64,000 bases of DNA from Sphingomonas changbaiensis NBRC 104936 (lineage in GTDB: Bacteria; Pseudomonadota; Alphaproteobacteria; Sphingomonadales; Sphingomonadaceae), in NCBI RefSeq assembly GCF_000974765.1, contig NZ_BBWU01000051.1:1-64000 (forward strand), written 5' to 3'. Shown one piece after another: positions 52,406-61,031 of the stretch. A program made the translations under genes and the position numbers. Numbering within the stretch: position 1 is the first letter of the stretch; each line of letters starts with the position of its first letter. Below the pieces are notes generated by a model, which did no database searches, was not told the origin of the DNA, and saw only the letters and a list, made by a program, of their open reading frames with translations.

Positions 52406-52846
52406 ATGACCAGAGATGAATTGATCGACGCCGCGCGGAATGCAGCCGCCAATGCCCACGCCCCCTATTCGCGGTTCGGGGTCGGCGCCGCCCTGCTGAT
52501 GAGCGACGGCTCGGTCGTGACCGGCTGCAATTTCGAGAATGCGAGCTATGGCCTGTCGCTCTGTGCAGAGACGGTCGCACTTGCCAAGGCGAACAGCGAT
52601 GGGCGGCTGCGCGACGTCGTCGAGGTTGCGGTGATCGGCGGCGCTCTGGTCGATGGCGGCTTGACCGGATCGGCCCCGGTCAGCCCCTGCGGCCGCTGCC
52701 GGCAGGTGCTGAACGAAGCGGCCCAGCTCGGCAGGCGCGACCCGCTGATCCACTGCGCCGCGGCAGAACGGGGTGCCGTCGCAACCTACCGGCTTTCCGA
52801 GCTGTTGCCGCACGCGTTCGGCCCTGCCGATCTGGGGCTGGGATGA
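52406..52846 (+). CDS. cdd: cytidine deaminase
   Basis: A 146-residue zinc enzyme converting cytidine/deoxycytidine to uridine/deoxyuridine. Zinc and catalytic residues: Cys53-Ala-Glu55 (GLSLCAETVAL), Cys95 and Cys98 (SPCGRCRQVLNE). The N-terminal HAPYSRFGVGAAL and GCNFENASYG match the homotetrameric form. AAGGGG precedes the ATG. Follows UPF0262 directly. Confidence 0.96.
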   Translation: MTRDELIDAARNAAANAHAPYSRFGVGAALLMSDGSVVTGCNFENASYGLSLCAETVALAKANSDGRLRDVVEVAVIGGALVDGGLTGSAPVSPCGRCRQVLNEAAQLGRRDPLIHCAAAERGAVATYRLSELLPHAFGPADLGLG

Positions 52847-52886
52847 ACCGCAACCCCTACGCCTCGCGCGCCGTTTACCCGGCGTG

Positions 52887-53765
52887 ATGTCGGAGAACCT
52901 CGCTTTCGACGTCGATTACTGGCTCCCCGATCCGCGGCTCGACGGCCTGGTTTCGGGCTATCACCGCTATGCGGTCGCGCTGCCGCCCGGCGAGCGGCAT
53001 CTGGACGTGTTCTTCCCGGCCTGGGCCAATATGCGTTTCCACGTCGCCGGCCCGCATTGGCGCGTGCGGCTGGGCGGCGACAGCTTCGACGTGCCTCCGG
53101 CCGCTCTGTTCGGGCCGACCAGCCGCGCCGGCTATAGCGACGGCGCGAACGGCATCGTTGTCGGCGCGGGCATCACGCCGCTCGGCTGGTATCGGCTGAA
53201 CCGGGCGGATGCAGCGGCCTTTTCCGACCGGATCGCACCGCTGCAGGAGCTGATCGGCGCCGACGCAGCCCTGCTCGCCGATGCCGCCCAGGCGCCGCGC
53301 GAGGACATCAAGGCGCGCTTCGACGCGATTTTCCTGCGCCTGCTCAGCCGCCCGCGCACCGACGAGGCGCGCGTCGCCCAGGTTCACCGCTACCTGATGG
53401 AGCCGGTCCAGGGCGGCGTCGCCGAGATGGCGAGCAAGCTCGGCCTGTCGCACCGCACGCTCAACCGGATCGCGCTCGCGGCGTTCGGCTTCGGTCCGAA
53501 GCTGCTGGTGCGCCGCGCCCGCTTCCTGCGCTCGCTGATGGCGCTGCGCGGTGCGAGCGCCGAGACCTGGGCATCGCGGATCGAGAGCAGCTATTACGAC
53601 CACTCGCATTTCAACCGCGACGCGCAGGAATTCCTCGGCATGTCTCCCGGCGCGTTCCTGCGCCTGCCCAAGCCGCTGAACGAAGCCTCGGCCCGGTTGC
53701 GGACGCAGATTCTCGGCGCCCCGGCCCAGGCCCTGCTCAAGCCCGGATTGACCCGACCCGCCTGA
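52887..53765 (+). CDS. AraC-family transcriptional regulator
   Basis: A 292-residue regulator from the ATG at 52887. The N-terminal ligand domain (residues 1-170) resembles the DUF6597-like group (WLPDPRLDGLVSGYHRYAVA). The C-terminal AraC DNA-binding domain has two helix-turn-helices (EMASKLGLSHRTLNRIALAA and YYDHSHFNRDAQEFLGMSPG with AFLRLPK). It sits between cdd and dcd but no regulatory link to pyrimidine metabolism is demonstrated. Confidence 0.88.
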   Translation: MSENLAFDVDYWLPDPRLDGLVSGYHRYAVALPPGERHLDVFFPAWANMRFHVAGPHWRVRLGGDSFDVPPAALFGPTSRAGYSDGANGIVVGAGITPLGWYRLNRADAAAFSDRIAPLQELIGADAALLADAAQAPREDIKARFDAIFLRLLSRPRTDEARVAQVHRYLMEPVQGGVAEMASKLGLSHRTLNRIALAAFGFGPKLLVRRARFLRSLMALRGASAETWASRIESSYYDHSHFNRDAQEFLGMSPGAFLRLPKPLNEASARLRTQILGAPAQALLKPGLTRPA

Positions 53766-53796
53766 CCCCCGAAAGGATCGCCGGGGAGGCTTGTGA

Positions 53797-54351
53797 ATGT
53801 CGATTCTGTCGGACCGGTGGATACGCGAGCAGGCGCTCGAACGCGGCATGATCGAGCCGTTCGTCGAGAGCCAGCGCCGCGAAGGCTGCATCAGCTACGG
53901 GCTGTCGAGCTATGGCTATGACGCGCGCGTGGCGGACGAGTTCAAGATCTTCACCAATGTCGACAATGCGATCGTCGACCCGAAGGACTTTGCCGCGAAC
54001 AGCTTCGTCGATCGCAAGACCGATGTCTGCATCATCCCGCCCAACAGTTTCGCCCTTGCCCGCACCGTCGAATATTTCCGCGTGCCCCGCGACGTGCTCG
54101 TCATCTGCCTCGGCAAATCGACCTATGCGCGCTGCGGCATCATCGTGAACGTGACTCCGCTGGAACCCGGCTGGGAAGGTCATGTGACGCTGGAGTTCTC
54201 GAACACCACGCCGCTCCCCGCCAAGATCTACGCGAACGAAGGCGCCTGCCAGTTCCTGTTCCTCCAGGGCAACGAGCCGTGCGAGATCACCTATGCCGAC
54301 CGGGCGGGCAAATATATGGGCCAGAAAGGCGTCACGCTGCCGCGGCTGTGA
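53797..54351 (+). CDS. dcd: dCTP deaminase
   Basis: A 184-residue enzyme deaminating dCTP to dUTP for thymidylate supply. [20 protein letters not shown] with [18 protein letters not shown] and [20 protein letters not shown] (with the catalytic Glu) followed by [20 protein letters not shown] are characteristic. Ends [10 protein letters not shown], the family C-terminus. Monofunctional form. Neighbouring cdd also serves pyrimidine salvage. Confidence 0.97.
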   Translation: MSILSDRWIREQALERGMIEPFVESQRREGCISYGLSSYGYDARVADEFKIFTNVDNAIVDPKDFAANSFVDRKTDVCIIPPNSFALARTVEYFRVPRDVLVICLGKSTYARCGIIVNVTPLEPGWEGHVTLEFSNTTPLPAKIYANEGACQFLFLQGNEPCEITYADRAGKYMGQKGVTLPRL

Positions 54352-54418
54352 AGAGCCCCTCGCGGGCGCTTGCCATTCGGGCCGGACCGGCTAGGCAGGG
54401 GCGGAAGCGGAGGCGTCG

Positions 54419-54766
54419 ATGCGCAAGACTTTGGGACTGATCGCGATTGTGCTCGGCGCCGGAACGGCCGGGGCGCAGATGGACCCGAGCTTCGCGCCCT
54501 GTTCCATCTGCCACACCGTCGCACCCAACCAGAACCGGATCGGCCCGACCCTCAACAAGATCGTCGGCCGGCCCAAGGCGTCCGTGCCGGGCTTCGCCTA
54601 TTCGCCGGCGATGAAGGCGCAGAAAGGTGTGTGGAGCGAGGCGGAGCTCGATGCCTTCATCGCCAATCCCAAGGCCAAGGTGCCCGGCACGCGCATGGTC
54701 TATGCCGGCATGACCGACCCCGCCAAGCGCGCGCGCCTGATCGCCTGGCTGAAAAGCATTAAGTAG
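54419..54766 (+). CDS. small periplasmic c-type cytochrome
   Basis: A 115-residue class I cytochrome c. A signal peptide (LGLIAIVLGAGTAGAQ) is followed by the heme motif Cys28-Ser-Ile-Cys31-His32 (FAPCSICHTVAPN). IGPTLNKIVGRPKASVPGFA with YSPAM and KVPGTRMVYAGM supply the distal side with Met93 as probable axial ligand. Resembles mitochondrial cytochrome c/c552-type electron carriers. The partner oxidase is not in the window. Confidence 0.94.
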   Translation: MRKTLGLIAIVLGAGTAGAQMDPSFAPCSICHTVAPNQNRIGPTLNKIVGRPKASVPGFAYSPAMKAQKGVWSEAELDAFIANPKAKVPGTRMVYAGMTDPAKRARLIAWLKSIK

Positions 54767-54779
54767 AACGCCTTAAATT

Positions 54780-54865
54780 CCGTTCGGCCTGAGCTTGTCG
54801 AAGGCCTCCCTTCTTCTTTCGGCATCGAAGGGAAGGAAAGGCTTCGACAGGTTCAGCCAGAACGG
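54780..54865. repeat. inverted repeat, GAGCTTGTCGAA family, copy 3
   Basis: Arms CCGTTCGGCCTGAGCTTGTC and GACAGGTTCAGCCAGAACGG (with mismatches) between the convergent cytochrome and SDR genes; may also act as a terminator. Confidence 0.7.
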
Positions 54866-54878
54866 GACTTGGCTCGAG

Positions 54879-55631
54879 CTATTCCTCCAAAAACTGCACG
54901 TCCCGCGGCAGCCCCAGGAAGCGCTGGCCCCCGTCCAGCACGATTGTCTGTCCGGTCAATGTCGGCGTTGCGATCAGGAAGCGCAGCGTGTCGACGATCT
55001 GCTCGACGGTCACGCCGCGCTCGAGCGCGTTCAGCCTGTGTACCGCGTCGAAATTCTCGCGTGTCTGCGGGCCGGAGACAAGGGTGACCGACGGCGCGAT
55101 GCCGCACACCCGGATGCCGCGCCCGGCAAGCACGCGCGCGCTGAGCTCGGTCACGCCGGCCAGCGCCATTTTGGACACCGTGTAGGTGAAGAAATCCGGG
55201 TTCGGCTGGACCAGCTTCGCGTCGAGCAGATTGACGACCAGCGCCCCCTGCCCCTCCGGCACCGCGCGCGCGAATGCCTGGGTCAGCAAGGCCGGCGCGC
55301 GGGCATTGACGGCCATGTGCCGGTCCCATTGCCCGGCCGTGAAATCGCCGAACTGATCGAGTGCGAAGCCGGCGGCGCTGTTCACCAGCAAGGCCGGCGG
55401 CGGCAGGCCGTCGAGCGCGGCGATGATCGCCTCCGCCGCATCCGGATCGGCGAGGTCGGCCTGCACGGTTGCAGCGCCGAGGTCGCGGGCAAGGTCGGCC
55501 GCGTCCGAGCTGTGATGGTGGATCAGCAGCTGCCACCCGTCCGCCGCGAGCGCCCGTGCGATCGCGCAGCCGATCCGCCGGGCGCCGCCGGTGACGATCG
55601 CGGTGCGGGGGGATCCGAACTCCGGCGTCAT
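54879..55631 (-). CDS. short-chain dehydrogenase, pteridine reductase-like (FolM/PTR1 group)
   Basis: A 250-residue SDR from the ATG at 55631, overlapping the GST stop (ATGA). The cofactor motif is TGGARRIGCAIARALAADGW; the RRIG form favours NADPH and is typical of pteridine/dihydromonapterin reductases. LLVNSAAGFALDQFGDFTAG corresponds to the NNAS segment with the extra Asp, and the catalytic YTVSKMALAG is intact. Assigning a pteridine substrate rests on these motifs and is tentative. Confidence 0.87.
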   Translation of the reverse strand: MTPEFGSPRTAIVTGGARRIGCAIARALAADGWQLLIHHHSSDAADLARDLGAATVQADLADPDAAEAIIAALDGLPPPALLVNSAAGFALDQFGDFTAGQWDRHMAVNARAPALLTQAFARAVPEGQGALVVNLLDAKLVQPNPDFFTYTVSKMALAGVTELSARVLAGRGIRVCGIAPSVTLVSGPQTRENFDAVHRLNALERGVTVEQIVDTLRFLIATPTLTGQTIVLDGGQRFLGLPRDVQFLEE

Positions 55632-56260
55632 GCCGTCGCTCTCGGCCGTGCCGAGGCGCGCCCGTGCCAGGCCGCGAGCGCGGGCGGCAGATTGCCGTCC
55701 GACAGGCGTGTGGCCTGCGCGAAGTCGACCGCCATCAGCGCGGTCAGGTCGGCAAAGCTGTAGCTGTCGGTCGCGATCCACGCACGCCCGTCCAGATGCT
55801 CTTCGAGCGTTTCGACGAACCAGCGCCACATATTCTGTCCGCGCATCACCAGCTCCGGCAATTGCGGCACCGCCGGCCAATGACCGGACAGCGCACGATC
55901 GACCATGTTCTTGTGCCGGTTGCGGAATGCGTAGACGACGCCGGCATAACCTTCGGCCTCGATCTTGCGCGTCCAGGCCTCGATCCGGGCGATCTCCAGC
56001 GGGTCCTGCCCGAACAGCGGCGGGTCGGGATGCAAGGCTTCCAGATAGCGGCAGATCGCGACCGAGTCGGCAATCCGCTCACCGCTGTCCAGCTCCAGCA
56101 CCGGCACGGTGCCGCGTGGATTCACGGACAGGAACGGCTCGCGCAGATTCTCGCCGCCGGCCAGATCGACGATCCGCCGTTCGATCGCAATTCCCTTTTC
56201 GGCCAGGAACATACGCACCCGTCGCGGGTTCGGGGCCCAAGCGGCATCATACAGGATCAC
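55628..56260 (-). CDS. glutathione S-transferase
   Basis: A 210-residue GST. The N-terminal domain has MILYDAAWAPNPRRVRMFLA with PRGTVPVLELDSGERIADSV, which carries the cis-Pro and the ADS glutathione contact; the all-helical C-terminal domain ends with YSFADLTALMAVDFAQATRL. Similar to the nu/theta-like bacterial GSTs (YfcG relatives). First gene of a two-gene unit with the SDR. Confidence 0.9.
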   Translation of the reverse strand: MILYDAAWAPNPRRVRMFLAEKGIAIERRIVDLAGGENLREPFLSVNPRGTVPVLELDSGERIADSVAICRYLEALHPDPPLFGQDPLEIARIEAWTRKIEAEGYAGVVYAFRNRHKNMVDRALSGHWPAVPQLPELVMRGQNMWRWFVETLEEHLDGRAWIATDSYSFADLTALMAVDFAQATRLSDGNLPPALAAWHGRASARPRATA

Positions 56261-56358
56261 GGCAGCGAGCTCCCCCTTAACATTCAGCTTTCATTCTCAA
56301 ATCGTGACGCTAAAGCGCCGCGCTCCGGGCGTCCATGCCCGGTGCTAGGAGCACATCG

Positions 56359-56895
56359 TTGGCCGTAACCCTGACCCCGCTTGCGAAAGCCGATCCCGAA
56401 GCTGTTGAAACGCTGCTCGATGCCGCGTTCGGCGCGGATCGACGCGGGCGCACGGCCTATCGGCTGCGCGAGGGGGCGGTCGCGATTCCGGAGCTGAGCT
56501 TCGCCGCTTGGGAGGACGAGCGGCTGGTCGGCACGTTGCAGAGCTGGCCGGTGGCGCTCGGCACCGCGTCGGGCACGGAATCGCTGGTGATGGTCGGCCC
56601 GGTCGCGGTCGAGCCCGACGTGCAGTCCACCGGCATCGGCAAGGCGCTGATGGCCGCCCTGATCGAGGCTGCCGATCGCACGGGCGCCAGCGCACTGATG
56701 ATGATCGGCGACCCCGAATATTACGAACGCTTCGGCTTCACCGCAGAGCCGGCGGCCGGCTGGCGGATCGACGGCCCTTACGAACAGCGCCGCCTGCTGG
56801 CGCGCGTGCGTGGACAGGTGGCGAGCGAGGGCCAGCTTCTCCCTCGTCATTCGGGCGAACGCCGGAATCCACCTGTCTTTGAAGCCGCCGAATAG
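56359..56895 (+). CDS. GNAT N-acetyltransferase with repeat-coded C-terminus
   Basis: About 178 residues from TTG 56359, favoured because TAGGAG lies seven bases upstream; ATG 56335 in the same frame would add eight residues. The GNAT core includes GPVAVEPDVQSTGIGKALMA (acetyl-CoA loop QxTGxGxxL) and DPEYYERFGFTAEPAAGWRI, the pattern of the YhbS-type family. The last 17 residues or so (PRHSGERRNPPVFEAAE) are translated from an inverted repeat, so the original stop has been replaced. Substrate unknown. Confidence 0.88.
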   Translation: MAVTLTPLAKADPEAVETLLDAAFGADRRGRTAYRLREGAVAIPELSFAAWEDERLVGTLQSWPVALGTASGTESLVMVGPVAVEPDVQSTGIGKALMAALIEAADRTGASALMMIGDPEYYERFGFTAEPAAGWRIDGPYEQRRLLARVRGQVASEGQLLPRHSGERRNPPVFEAAE

Positions 56896-56925
56896 AAGAT
56901 GGATTCCGGCTTTCGCCGGAATGAC
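56846..56925. repeat. inverted repeat, CATTCCGGCGAAAGCCGGAATCC family
   Basis: Two inverted copies (GTCATTCGGGCGAACGCCGG... left, and TGGATTCCGGCTTTCGCCGG... right) separated by 28 bases. The left copy and spacer are read through by the GNAT gene. The unit also sits nested within 29661-29770. Confidence 0.8.
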
Positions 56926-56945
56926 AGGGTGGCTAGTCCGGGCCC

Positions 56946-57506
56946 ATGCCGATGGCCGCTCCGCCTGCCGATCTGACCGGCCTTTCGCTCACCGAGATCG
57001 CGCGGCTGGCGGCAGAGCAGAGGCTGCCGCCGGTCGAGAGCTGGAACCCCACGCATTGCGGCGACAGCGAGATGCGGATCGCGCGCGACGGCACCTGGTA
57101 TCACCAGGGCTCGCCGATCGGACGGCTGCCGATGGTGAAGCTCTTCTCGACAATTCTCCGCCGAGAGCCGGACGGCAGCTACGTCCTCGTCACGCCCGTC
57201 GAAAAGCTCGACATCGCCGTCGAGGATGCGCCGTTCGTGGCGGTCGAGCTGAAGAGCGAGGGCGAAGGCCCCGCGCGCTGCCTCGCATTCCGGCTCAACA
57301 CCGGCCACCTGATTGTGGCCGGGCCCGAACACCCGCTTCGCTTCGAAGAAAAGCCGGACGGTCCCCATCCTTACCTGCTGGTCCGCAAAGGGCTCGAGGC
57401 GCTGGTCGCACGCCCGGTCTATTACGAACTCGCCAACATCGCCCTCGATGAAGGCGCGATGCCGCCGGGCCTTTGGAGCGGCGGCCAATTCTTTCCGATC
57501 GCGTGA
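56946..57506 (+). CDS. DUF1285 domain protein
   Basis: A 186-residue protein of the DUF1285 family, recognised by PPVESWNPTHCGDSEMRIAR, DGTWYHQGSPIGRLPMVKLF and STILRREPDGSYVLVTPVEK. It has a two-domain beta structure in the family and no known activity. The stop overlaps the NUDIX start (GTGA), and the DUF1285-NUDIX-cca order is conserved in alphaproteobacteria as far as I know. Confidence 0.93.
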   Translation: MPMAAPPADLTGLSLTEIARLAAEQRLPPVESWNPTHCGDSEMRIARDGTWYHQGSPIGRLPMVKLFSTILRREPDGSYVLVTPVEKLDIAVEDAPFVAVELKSEGEGPARCLAFRLNTGHLIVAGPEHPLRFEEKPDGPHPYLLVRKGLEALVARPVYYELANIALDEGAMPPGLWSGGQFFPIA

Positions 57507-58099
57507 CGCTGGCGGACAAACTCAGGACGCGGCTGGAGCGCAGCCGCGGGCGCGGCCCGCTGCTGATCGAGGGCGACATGCGCGATGCGGTGCTGGAGCC
57601 GGTCTCCGGCCTCACGCCTGCCGCGGTGCTGGTCGCGATCACCGATCGTGCCGAGCCGGGCGTCATCCTCACGCGCCGCACCGAAACGCTGCGCCGCCAT
57701 GCCGGACAGGTCGCGTTTCCGGGTGGCCGGATCGATCCCGGCGAAGATGCGATCGCGGCGGCGCTCCGCGAGGCCGAGGAGGAGATCGCGCTGCCCCGCG
57801 ACCGGGTCGAGCTGGTCGGGCCAGCCGACCGCTATGTGACCGTTACCGGTTTCCAGGTGACGCCGGTGATCGGCGTCGTGCCGCCGGACCTGCCGCTCAT
57901 CCCCAGCGCCGCCGAGGTCGCCGACTGGTTCGAGGCGCCGCTCGCCTTCGTGCTCGATCCCGCGAACCATCTGGAGCGCGAGGTCGATTGGCAGGGCCGC
58001 CGCCGCCGCTATTACGAGATTCTGTGGAACGAGCGGCGGATATGGGGCGCGACGGCGGCAATGATCGTGAATCTCGCGCGGCGGCTGCGCGATGACTGA
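57503..58099 (+). CDS. NUDIX hydrolase, CoA pyrophosphatase-like
   Basis: A 198-residue hydrolase from GTG 57503. The Nudix box GGRIDPGEDAIAAALREAEE with EI fits GX5EX7REUXEEXGU, preceded by LRRHAGQVAFPGG, the UPF0035-type element that marks the NudL/CoA pyrophosphatase subgroup. Probably hydrolyses CoA or its oxidised derivatives. The next gene starts eight bases before its end. Confidence 0.92.
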   Translation: MTLADKLRTRLERSRGRGPLLIEGDMRDAVLEPVSGLTPAAVLVAITDRAEPGVILTRRTETLRRHAGQVAFPGGRIDPGEDAIAAALREAEEEIALPRDRVELVGPADRYVTVTGFQVTPVIGVVPPDLPLIPSAAEVADWFEAPLAFVLDPANHLEREVDWQGRRRRYYEILWNERRIWGATAAMIVNLARRLRDD

Positions 58100-59297
58100 C
58101 CGCGTGTCCGTGCCGCCGGCGGGCTGGGATGCCGAGGGGATCGCCCGGCTCGGCAAGGCGATCGGCTTCGATGCGGGCCGCAGCCGCTATATCGGCGGTT
58201 GGGTGCGCGACGCGCTGGCGGGCGCTGTGCCCGGCGACCTCGACATCGGCACGCAGCTGCGGCCGGAAGACGTGCGGACGCGCGCCGATGCCGCGGGCCT
58301 GGGCGTCTGGACCAGCCCGTCGGGCCTCGCCCACGGCACGGTCGGGGTCACGATCGCGGGCAAGCCGGTCGAGGTCACCACGCTCCGTCGCGACGTCTCG
58401 ACCGACGGGCGCCGGGCCACCGTCTCCTTCACCGACGATTGGGAAGAGGATGCCGCGCGCCGCGATTTCACAATCAACGCGCTGTCGGCCGATCCGCTGA
58501 CCGGCGACGTCTTCGACTATTTTGGCGGCGTCGACGATCTGCGCGCGGGTGTCGTCCGCTTCATAGGCGATCCCCTGCAGCGGATCGCCGAGGATCATCT
58601 GCGCATCCTCCGCTTCTTCCGCTTCCACGCGCGCTTCGGCACCGGCGTGCCCGAGGCGGCGGCCTATGACGCCTGCGCGGCGCGCGCGAACGACCTGATG
58701 GCCCTCAGCCGCGAACGGATTGCCGACGAGCTGCTGAAACTGCTCGGCTGCGCCGATCCGGTGCCGGCTTTCAGCTATATGCTCGCGCGCGACGTGCTGA
58801 AGCCGGTGCTGCCGGAGATCGACGATGCTGGCCTGAAGCGGCTGCGCACACTGATCGCGGCAGAATATGACGCGGCGCTGCCCGGCGATGCGGTGCGCAG
58901 GCTCGCCGCATTGATCCCGCCGGATCCCGCGCGCGCCGAAGACATCGCCGCCCGGCTGAAGCTGTCGAACGCGGTCCGCAAGCGGCTGTCGCTCGCCGTC
59001 TCGGCACGGCCCGAGCCTCCGGAAGAGCTCGCCTATCGGATCGGCGTCGAGAGCGCTGTCGACCGACTCTTGCTGGCGGGCGCCCCCCAGGACGCGACGC
59101 GGATCGCAAGCTGGACTCCGCCGCGCCTGCCGATCTCGGGCGGGGCGTTGGTGACGCGCGGCCTCGCCGCAGGGCCGATCGTCGCAAGAGGCTTGAAGAT
59201 GGTCGAGGACCGCTGGGTCGCCGAAGGCTTCCCGGCGCGCGACCGTGTCGATCGGCTCGCAGATCAGGTCGCCGCCGAATTGCTCCGCGACCAGTAG
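58092..59297 (+). CDS. cca: CCA-adding tRNA nucleotidyltransferase/poly(A) polymerase family
   Basis: A 401-residue class II nucleotidyltransferase. The head domain has YIGGWVRDALAGAVPGDLDI with the GG-VRD and DxD metal motif, then RRDFTINALSADPLTGDVFD and GDPLQRIAEDHLRILRFFRF with the RxxRF-type neck. Length matches alphaproteobacterial Cca. The encoded tRNA-Leu already carries CCA, so its main role is probably end repair. Overlaps the opposing GGDEF/EAL gene by 34 bases. Confidence 0.93.
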   Translation: MTDRVSVPPAGWDAEGIARLGKAIGFDAGRSRYIGGWVRDALAGAVPGDLDIGTQLRPEDVRTRADAAGLGVWTSPSGLAHGTVGVTIAGKPVEVTTLRRDVSTDGRRATVSFTDDWEEDAARRDFTINALSADPLTGDVFDYFGGVDDLRAGVVRFIGDPLQRIAEDHLRILRFFRFHARFGTGVPEAAAYDACAARANDLMALSRERIADELLKLLGCADPVPAFSYMLARDVLKPVLPEIDDAGLKRLRTLIAAEYDAALPGDAVRRLAALIPPDPARAEDIAARLKLSNAVRKRLSLAVSARPEPPEELAYRIGVESAVDRLLLAGAPQDATRIASWTPPRLPISGGALVTRGLAAGPIVARGLKMVEDRWVAEGFPARDRVDRLADQVAAELLRDQ

Positions 59298-60985
59298 GCG
59301 TACGCCGCCTCGGCATCGAGGGGAGCCGCGTAGAAATAGCCTTGCGCCCGCGTGCAGCCGAGCGCTGCCAGTGTCTGCGACAGCTCCAGCGTCTCGACTC
59401 CTTCGGCCGTGGTCCTGAGGCCCAGGGCTTCGGCCAGCGACAGCACCGCGCGCACGATCGCGACCTTGTCGCGGTCGCCCAGCATGCCGGTCACGAAGCT
59501 CTGGTCGATCTTCAGTGCATCGATCGGCAGCCTCTGCAGATAGGCGAGATTTGAATAGCCGGTGCCGAAATCGTCGAGCGCGATCGTCGCGCCGACCGAT
59601 CGGATCGCTTCCATCGCCTTGGCGGCCCGGTCCGGGTCGGCGACGATCGCGCTCTCCGTCAGCTCAAGCACCAGACGCTCCGGCGCGACATTGTGGACGC
59701 GCGCCGCTTCCTCCAGCATCGCGGGCACGTCGTCGCGCGTCACCTGGATGGCGGAGACGTTCACGGCCATGCGTACCGGCAGGGTCATGCCGGCCCTGCG
59801 GTCCCATGCGCGCAGCGTGCGCGTCGCCTCGTCCAGCGCCCAGCGGCCGAGCGGCAGGATCAGCCCCGATTCCTCGGCCACGGGGATGAAGGTGGACGGC
59901 GCGATGTCGACGCCGTCCTCGCGCCAGCGCGCCAGCGCCTCGAACCCGCTGATCTCCCCGGTCTGCAGCTCGATGACCGGTTGGTAGGCAAGCGTCAGCC
60001 GCTCCGCCTCGATCGCGCGCCTGAGGCAGGTTTCGATCGTGAATTGCTGCCGGGCAAGATCGAACGCGCGCGGCTGATACAGCTCGGTCCCGCCGTTCGC
60101 CTTGGCCCGCTTCAGCGCGAATTGCGCGCGGCGGATCAGCTCATCCGCGCTGCAATCGCCGTCATGAACCGCGCAGCCGATCGCGCAGCCGATGCGGATT
60201 TCGAGTTCCGAAAGACGGCAGGGCGCGGCGAGCACCGCATTGATCCGCTCGGCGACGGCCAGCACTTCCTCGGGCGCGTCCTTGATGCCGACGAACACGC
60301 CGAATTCGTTGCCGCCGGTCCGCGCCAGCGCGTCGCCCGCGCGCATCGTCGAGAGCAGCCGCCGCGCGACGGTGATCAGCAGCTCGTCGCCGACGACATC
60401 GCCGATCGATTCATTGATACGGCTGAACCGAGTAAGGTCCACCGCCAGCACCGCGATTTCGCCGGCTTTCGCCTGCTCCAGAACCGACTCAAGCTGGTCG
60501 CCGAACCCCGCCCGGTTCGGCAGCCCGGTCAGGCTGTCGCTGAACATTTCGAGCTTCAAGCTCTTTTCGGTCGCCCGCTCGCCGGTGCGGTCGAGCAGGC
60601 TCAACAGGCAGCGCGGTCCGCTCGTCTGGATATGCAGCAGCCGCGCCGCCCTGACGCTGTACTGGCGCCCCGAGATCAGGTCGCCGTCGACCCATTCGAA
60701 GTCGACCGTCGTGTCGGCGCCCAGCAGGAACTGGTGAAGCTTGTCGCGAAAGTCGCAGCGATCGAGCAGCCCCCCGCCTCCGGCCGCGTCAAGACGCTCG
60801 AACTCCGAATTGCCTTCAACGAGCTCCAGTCCGTGTTCGCCGACGCCGACGATGGCGCCGGGAAGCGGCAGGGCCTCCAGAAAAGGCCGCCGAAGCTGTT
60901 CGGCCTGGCGCGTAAGGACAAGCGGGTCGGGCGCGACGGCGCCACGCCGCTCGCGGACCTGTTTGACTGTTGCCGACCCACCCAT
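59264..60985 (-). CDS. GGDEF/EAL protein with degenerate GGNEF site
   Basis: A 573-residue cyclic di-GMP protein. A PAS-like N-terminal region (about 25-140) is followed by a GGDEF domain (about 145-305; FSDSLTGLPNRAGFGDQL) whose signature reads GGNEF at 224-228, so the metal-binding aspartate is Asn and cyclase activity is doubtful. The EAL domain (315-565) looks active: E349-A-L (SGFEALARW), ELTESAI, DDFGTGYSNL, LKIDQSFV and EGVET. Best read as a phosphodiesterase with a regulatory GGDEF domain. No membrane segment. Confidence 0.93.
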   Translation of the reverse strand: MGGSATVKQVRERRGAVAPDPLVLTRQAEQLRRPFLEALPLPGAIVGVGEHGLELVEGNSEFERLDAAGGGGLLDRCDFRDKLHQFLLGADTTVDFEWVDGDLISGRQYSVRAARLLHIQTSGPRCLLSLLDRTGERATEKSLKLEMFSDSLTGLPNRAGFGDQLESVLEQAKAGEIAVLAVDLTRFSRINESIGDVVGDELLITVARRLLSTMRAGDALARTGGNEFGVFVGIKDAPEEVLAVAERINAVLAAPCRLSELEIRIGCAIGCAVHDGDCSADELIRRAQFALKRAKANGGTELYQPRAFDLARQQFTIETCLRRAIEAERLTLAYQPVIELQTGEISGFEALARWREDGVDIAPSTFIPVAEESGLILPLGRWALDEATRTLRAWDRRAGMTLPVRMAVNVSAIQVTRDDVPAMLEEAARVHNVAPERLVLELTESAIVADPDRAAKAMEAIRSVGATIALDDFGTGYSNLAYLQRLPIDALKIDQSFVTGMLGDRDKVAIVRAVLSLAEALGLRTTAEGVETLELSQTLAALGCTRAQGYFYAAPLDAEAAYAYWSRSNSAAT

Positions 60986-61031
60986 CGCATCCGGGCCTAG
61001 CGCGCGGATGGTTAAGACCGCCTAAACCGCC

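Noticed and set aside
51694-52452. N-terminal 253-residue extension of dnaB
   Set aside because: It is antisense to UPF0262 and the repeat; DnaB starts normally at 51693.
29661-56925. CRISPR array
   Set aside because: Repeats are inverted pairs of several unrelated families scattered over kilobases, without regular spacers or cas genes.
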